A DNA stretch of 44,387 bases from Dysgonamonadaceae bacterium. GTDB lineage: Bacteria; Bacteroidota; Bacteroidia; Bacteroidales; Azobacteroidaceae. This document shows, one piece after another, positions 42,747-44,387 of this stretch. Positions within the stretch are counted from its first letter, which is position 1. Each line of letters begins with the position of its first letter. Where the stretch lies: positions 1-44,387 of the forward strand of contig JAIRVZ010000106.1 of the NCBI GenBank assembly GCA_031253625.1. Direction: 5' to 3'. A program made the translations under genes and the position numbers. The notes below the pieces were generated by a model. It did no database searches, had not been told where the DNA came from, and was given only the letters and a program-made list of their open reading frames with translations.

Positions 42747-43863
42747 TATCTTTTTTATTTTCCTTTTTTCTGCTTGTGCTAATAAAAAAGAAAGCAACGA
42801 ACCCGATTCTATTGATTGGAGCATCTTTAGAGGAAATCCGGCACTTAGTGGTTATACAAATGTATCGTTGCCGGATAATCCTGAACTTTTATGGACGTTC
42901 AAAAGTGATTCTTATACCAAATCTTCGCCCATAGTGTATAACCAAGTTGTCTATTGGAGTAATAGGCGTGGACGTATTTATGGTGTGAACAACGAAGGAA
43001 AACAAATTTTCGATTATTCGATGGAAACAGCAGTCGATGCAACTCCAATGATTTACGATTCGACGTTGTATATCGGACGTATCGACGGTAAACTATGTGC
43101 CATATCTTTAGAAAAGCAAGATACTTTATGGACTTTTGAAACGCTCGGACAAATTGCAGCTTCTCCGAACCAAATTAGTTTTGAAGGGAAAAATGCTATT
43201 GTCGTAGGAAGTTACGATAACTATCTTTATTGTATCGACAGCAGCGATGGAAAAGAAATCAATCGTTTTGAATCGGGTTATTACATCAATGGAGCAGTAG
43301 CGCGAAACAATAACTTTCTCGTATATGGCGGATGCGATGGTTGGTTTAGAGTGGTCGACTGCATTTCCGGCATACAAACCGATTCATTGGAAGTTGAAAC
43401 TTACATCCCTGCCTCTCCTGCTATTCAAGACAATTGGTGCTATATTGCCGATCATTCGGGAAATATTTACGAAATCGAATTATACAAAGGAAAGATCGCC
43501 TCATCCAAAAAAATAATGGAATCACAAGAAGGTTCGCTTGTTTCGGTTCCTGCCGTTTCCGACAAAATGGTTTATATCGTTTCCGACGACAGAAACATAT
43601 ATGCAATCAACCGAAAAGACGGTTCTATTGCATGGAAATACCTCTTGAAAGGCGATACCGGAGAAAGTTCGCCCATTGTCTGTGACGACAAACTGCTGGC
43701 CTGCACCAAATCGGGAATTGTTTCCATACACGATGCAAAAACCGGAAACTTGCTGTGGGAATACGATACCGGAGAGCAAATCATTGCCTCGCCCGCTGTA
43801 ATTAACGGATATTTTTATATCCTGACATTCAAAGGAACATTGTTTTGCTTTGGGAGAAGTTAG
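42727..43863 (+). CDS. PQQ-like beta-propeller lipoprotein (BamB-like fold)
   Basis: 378 residues. A lipoprotein signal (LFSAC, lipidated Cys17) precedes a PQQ-like propeller opening at IFRGNPALSGYTN, with seven or so blades such as PELLWTFKSDSYTKSSPIV, KQDTLWTFETLG, GSIAWKYLLKGDTGESSPIV and GNLLWEYDTGEQIIASPAVI. Size and blade style resemble BamB, but the locus context points to the redox cluster. The signal peptide begins inside a repeat arm. Its TAG stop is the first codon of an 8-bp repeat array. Confidence 0.85.
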   Translation: MKILVQTIFFIFLFSACANKKESNEPDSIDWSIFRGNPALSGYTNVSLPDNPELLWTFKSDSYTKSSPIVYNQVVYWSNRRGRIYGVNNEGKQIFDYSMETAVDATPMIYDSTLYIGRIDGKLCAISLEKQDTLWTFETLGQIAASPNQISFEGKNAIVVGSYDNYLYCIDSSDGKEINRFESGYYINGAVARNNNFLVYGGCDGWFRVVDCISGIQTDSLEVETYIPASPAIQDNWCYIADHSGNIYEIELYKGKIASSKKIMESQEGSLVSVPAVSDKMVYIVSDDRNIYAINRKDGSIAWKYLLKGDTGESSPIVCDDKLLACTKSGIVSIHDAKTGNLLWEYDTGEQIIASPAVINGYFYILTFKGTLFCFGRS

Positions 43864-43902
43864 TAGTAAGTTAGTAAGTTAGTAAATTAATAAGTTGGTA
43901 AG
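43863..43902. repeat. 8-bp array, left side of the four-helix-bundle cassette
   Basis: Five units: GTAGTAAG, TTAGTAAG, TTAGTAAA, TTAATAAG, TTGGTAAG. It starts at the stop codon of the propeller lipoprotein and has the same unit as 29135-29166. Confidence 0.8.
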
Positions 43903-43919
43903 TTGAAAATTAAATAACA

Positions 43920-44279
43920 ATGACTATTCTAAAATTTGAAGATATATTTGCGTGGCAAAAGGCGCAAAATTTGGCTGTTGAAATTTATAAAAATCTTGGC
44001 AATATAAAAGATTATGGTTTTAAAGACCAAATATGTAGAGCAGTAGTATCTATTTCAAATAATATTGCTGAGGGTTTTGATAGAAGTTCGAATGCTGAGT
44101 TTGTTAGATTTTTGTATATTTCATTAGCATCTTGTAGTGAGGTAAAGTCAATGCTTTATCTTTCCGAAAAATTGAATTATACAACAAATGAACAAAGTAA
44201 AATTTTACTTGTACAAACTTCCGAAGTCCATAAAATGACAAGAGGCCTTATTGCCTACATAAAAAACCAACAAAAATAA
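43920..44279 (+). CDS. Four-helix-bundle protein (23S rRNA intervening-sequence protein family)
   Basis: 119 residues, typical length. It has the family pattern FEDIFAWQKAQNLAVEIY, GFKDQICRAVVSISNNIAEGF, and FVRFLYISLASCSEVKSMLYL (TIGR02436/PF05635 type). Members were first noticed in intervening sequences of 23S rRNA genes; their function is unknown. Here the gene is not in an rRNA gene but between a propeller lipoprotein and an ABC ATPase, flanked by 8-bp arrays in inverted orientation. Confidence 0.9.
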   Translation: MTILKFEDIFAWQKAQNLAVEIYKNLGNIKDYGFKDQICRAVVSISNNIAEGFDRSSNAEFVRFLYISLASCSEVKSMLYLSEKLNYTTNEQSKILLVQTSEVHKMTRGLIAYIKNQQK

Positions 44280-44283
44280 TTAA

Positions 44284-44307
44284 CATACTAACTTATTAAC
44301 TTACTAA
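44284..44307. repeat. 8-bp array, right side of the four-helix-bundle cassette
   Basis: Units CATACTAA, CTTATTAA, CTTACTAA, the reverse complement of the left-hand units, ending 6 nt before the ABC ATPase start. Confidence 0.8.
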
Positions 44308-44313
44308 CTAATT

Positions 44314-44387
44314 ATGCTAAAATTATCAGGAATAACAAAAAAATACCCCGACGGAGAAAATTCATTCAATCATGTGCTCCGTGGAGT
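44314..44387 (+). CDS. ABC transporter ATP-binding protein, N-terminal fragment
   Basis: Only 24 codons are in the window. MLKLSGITKKYPDGENSFNHVLRGV matches the start of MacB/LolD-type ATPases (L-x-L-x-x-I-x-K-x-Y ... V-L-x-G-V). The Walker motifs lie beyond the edge. Its closeness to the propeller lipoprotein may mean a lipoprotein- or envelope-related exporter belongs to the cluster. Confidence 0.75.
   Translation, partial: MLKLSGITKKYPDGENSFNHVLRG

Noticed and set aside
27932-43863. PQQ-dependent dehydrogenases
   Set aside because: The proteins have only PQQ-like propeller blades; no Cys-Cys ring, catalytic Asp set or cytochrome domain of true quinoprotein dehydrogenases was seen, and no PQQ synthesis genes are present.
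43920-44279. An rRNA intervening sequence, suggested by the four-helix-bundle family
   Set aside because: No 23S rRNA sequence is seen on either side; neighbours are protein-coding genes.
29135-44307. Short repeated units as possible CRISPR arrays
   Set aside because: Units are 8-9 bp, contiguous and degenerate, with no spacers of uniform length and no cas genes.

Overview
This window looks like a chromosome segment from an anaerobic member of the Bacteroidales. Evidence: many starts are preceded by the Bacteroidetes -7 box TAnnTTTG, there is an ECF sigma/FecR locus, TonB-dependent and OMP beta-barrel receptors, Bacteroidetes-style STN/CarboxypepD_reg proteins, a PnuC-thiamine pyrophosphokinase pair, and a low-GC coding style. 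No rRNA, tRNA, IS transposase or CRISPR array was recognised.

Layout. 1-9036 lies mostly on the minus strand: the start of a secreted protein, a TPR/AraC membrane regulator, a signalling locus (two paralogous CarboxypepD_reg proteins, a Tat-exported TIGR04076 protein, ECF sigma, FecR), a double GNAT acetyltransferase and a QueG-like iron-sulfur protein. From a divergent promoter at about 9034-9062 the plus strand carries a phosphopantetheinyl transferase, a TonB receptor, PBP1A, MutS2, a BlaI/M56-M23 pair split by a frameshift, an OMP barrel protein, a four-helix-bundle protein, phosphoglycerate mutase, a DUF3109 protein, an acyl-CoA ligase, a PnuC transporter and thiamine pyrophosphokinase. 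An orphan DNA methyltransferase (minus) follows.

27.9 kb to the end is an unusual plus-strand redox cluster: five PQQ-like beta-propeller proteins and one NHL-type propeller interleaved with a Tat-exported four-cluster ferredoxin (NapG/MauM-like), a NapH/NosR-like membrane polyferredoxin, a NuoE-NuoF fusion with extra ferredoxin domains, a small NuoG/HoxU-like iron-sulfur protein, DUF3788 and HXXEE proteins, a TPR protein, and the start of an ABC ATPase. The inferred route is NADH to a cytosolic diaphorase, then a membrane polyferredoxin, then extracytoplasmic propeller partners. No hydrogenase, cytochrome or molybdoenzyme is visible, so the terminal acceptor is unknown.

Overlaid on this is a dense set of short repeats. 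Several are arrays of 8-9 bp units or imperfect inverted pairs of such arrays. They bracket three small genes (a GxxExxY protein and two four-helix-bundle proteins), sit in operon junctions, supply stop codons and signal-peptide starts, and are read in frame inside NuoF. Other palindromes lie in frame in MutS2, an STN protein and the NHL protein. The repeat/cassette system and the propeller redox cluster are the two observations most worth pursuing.
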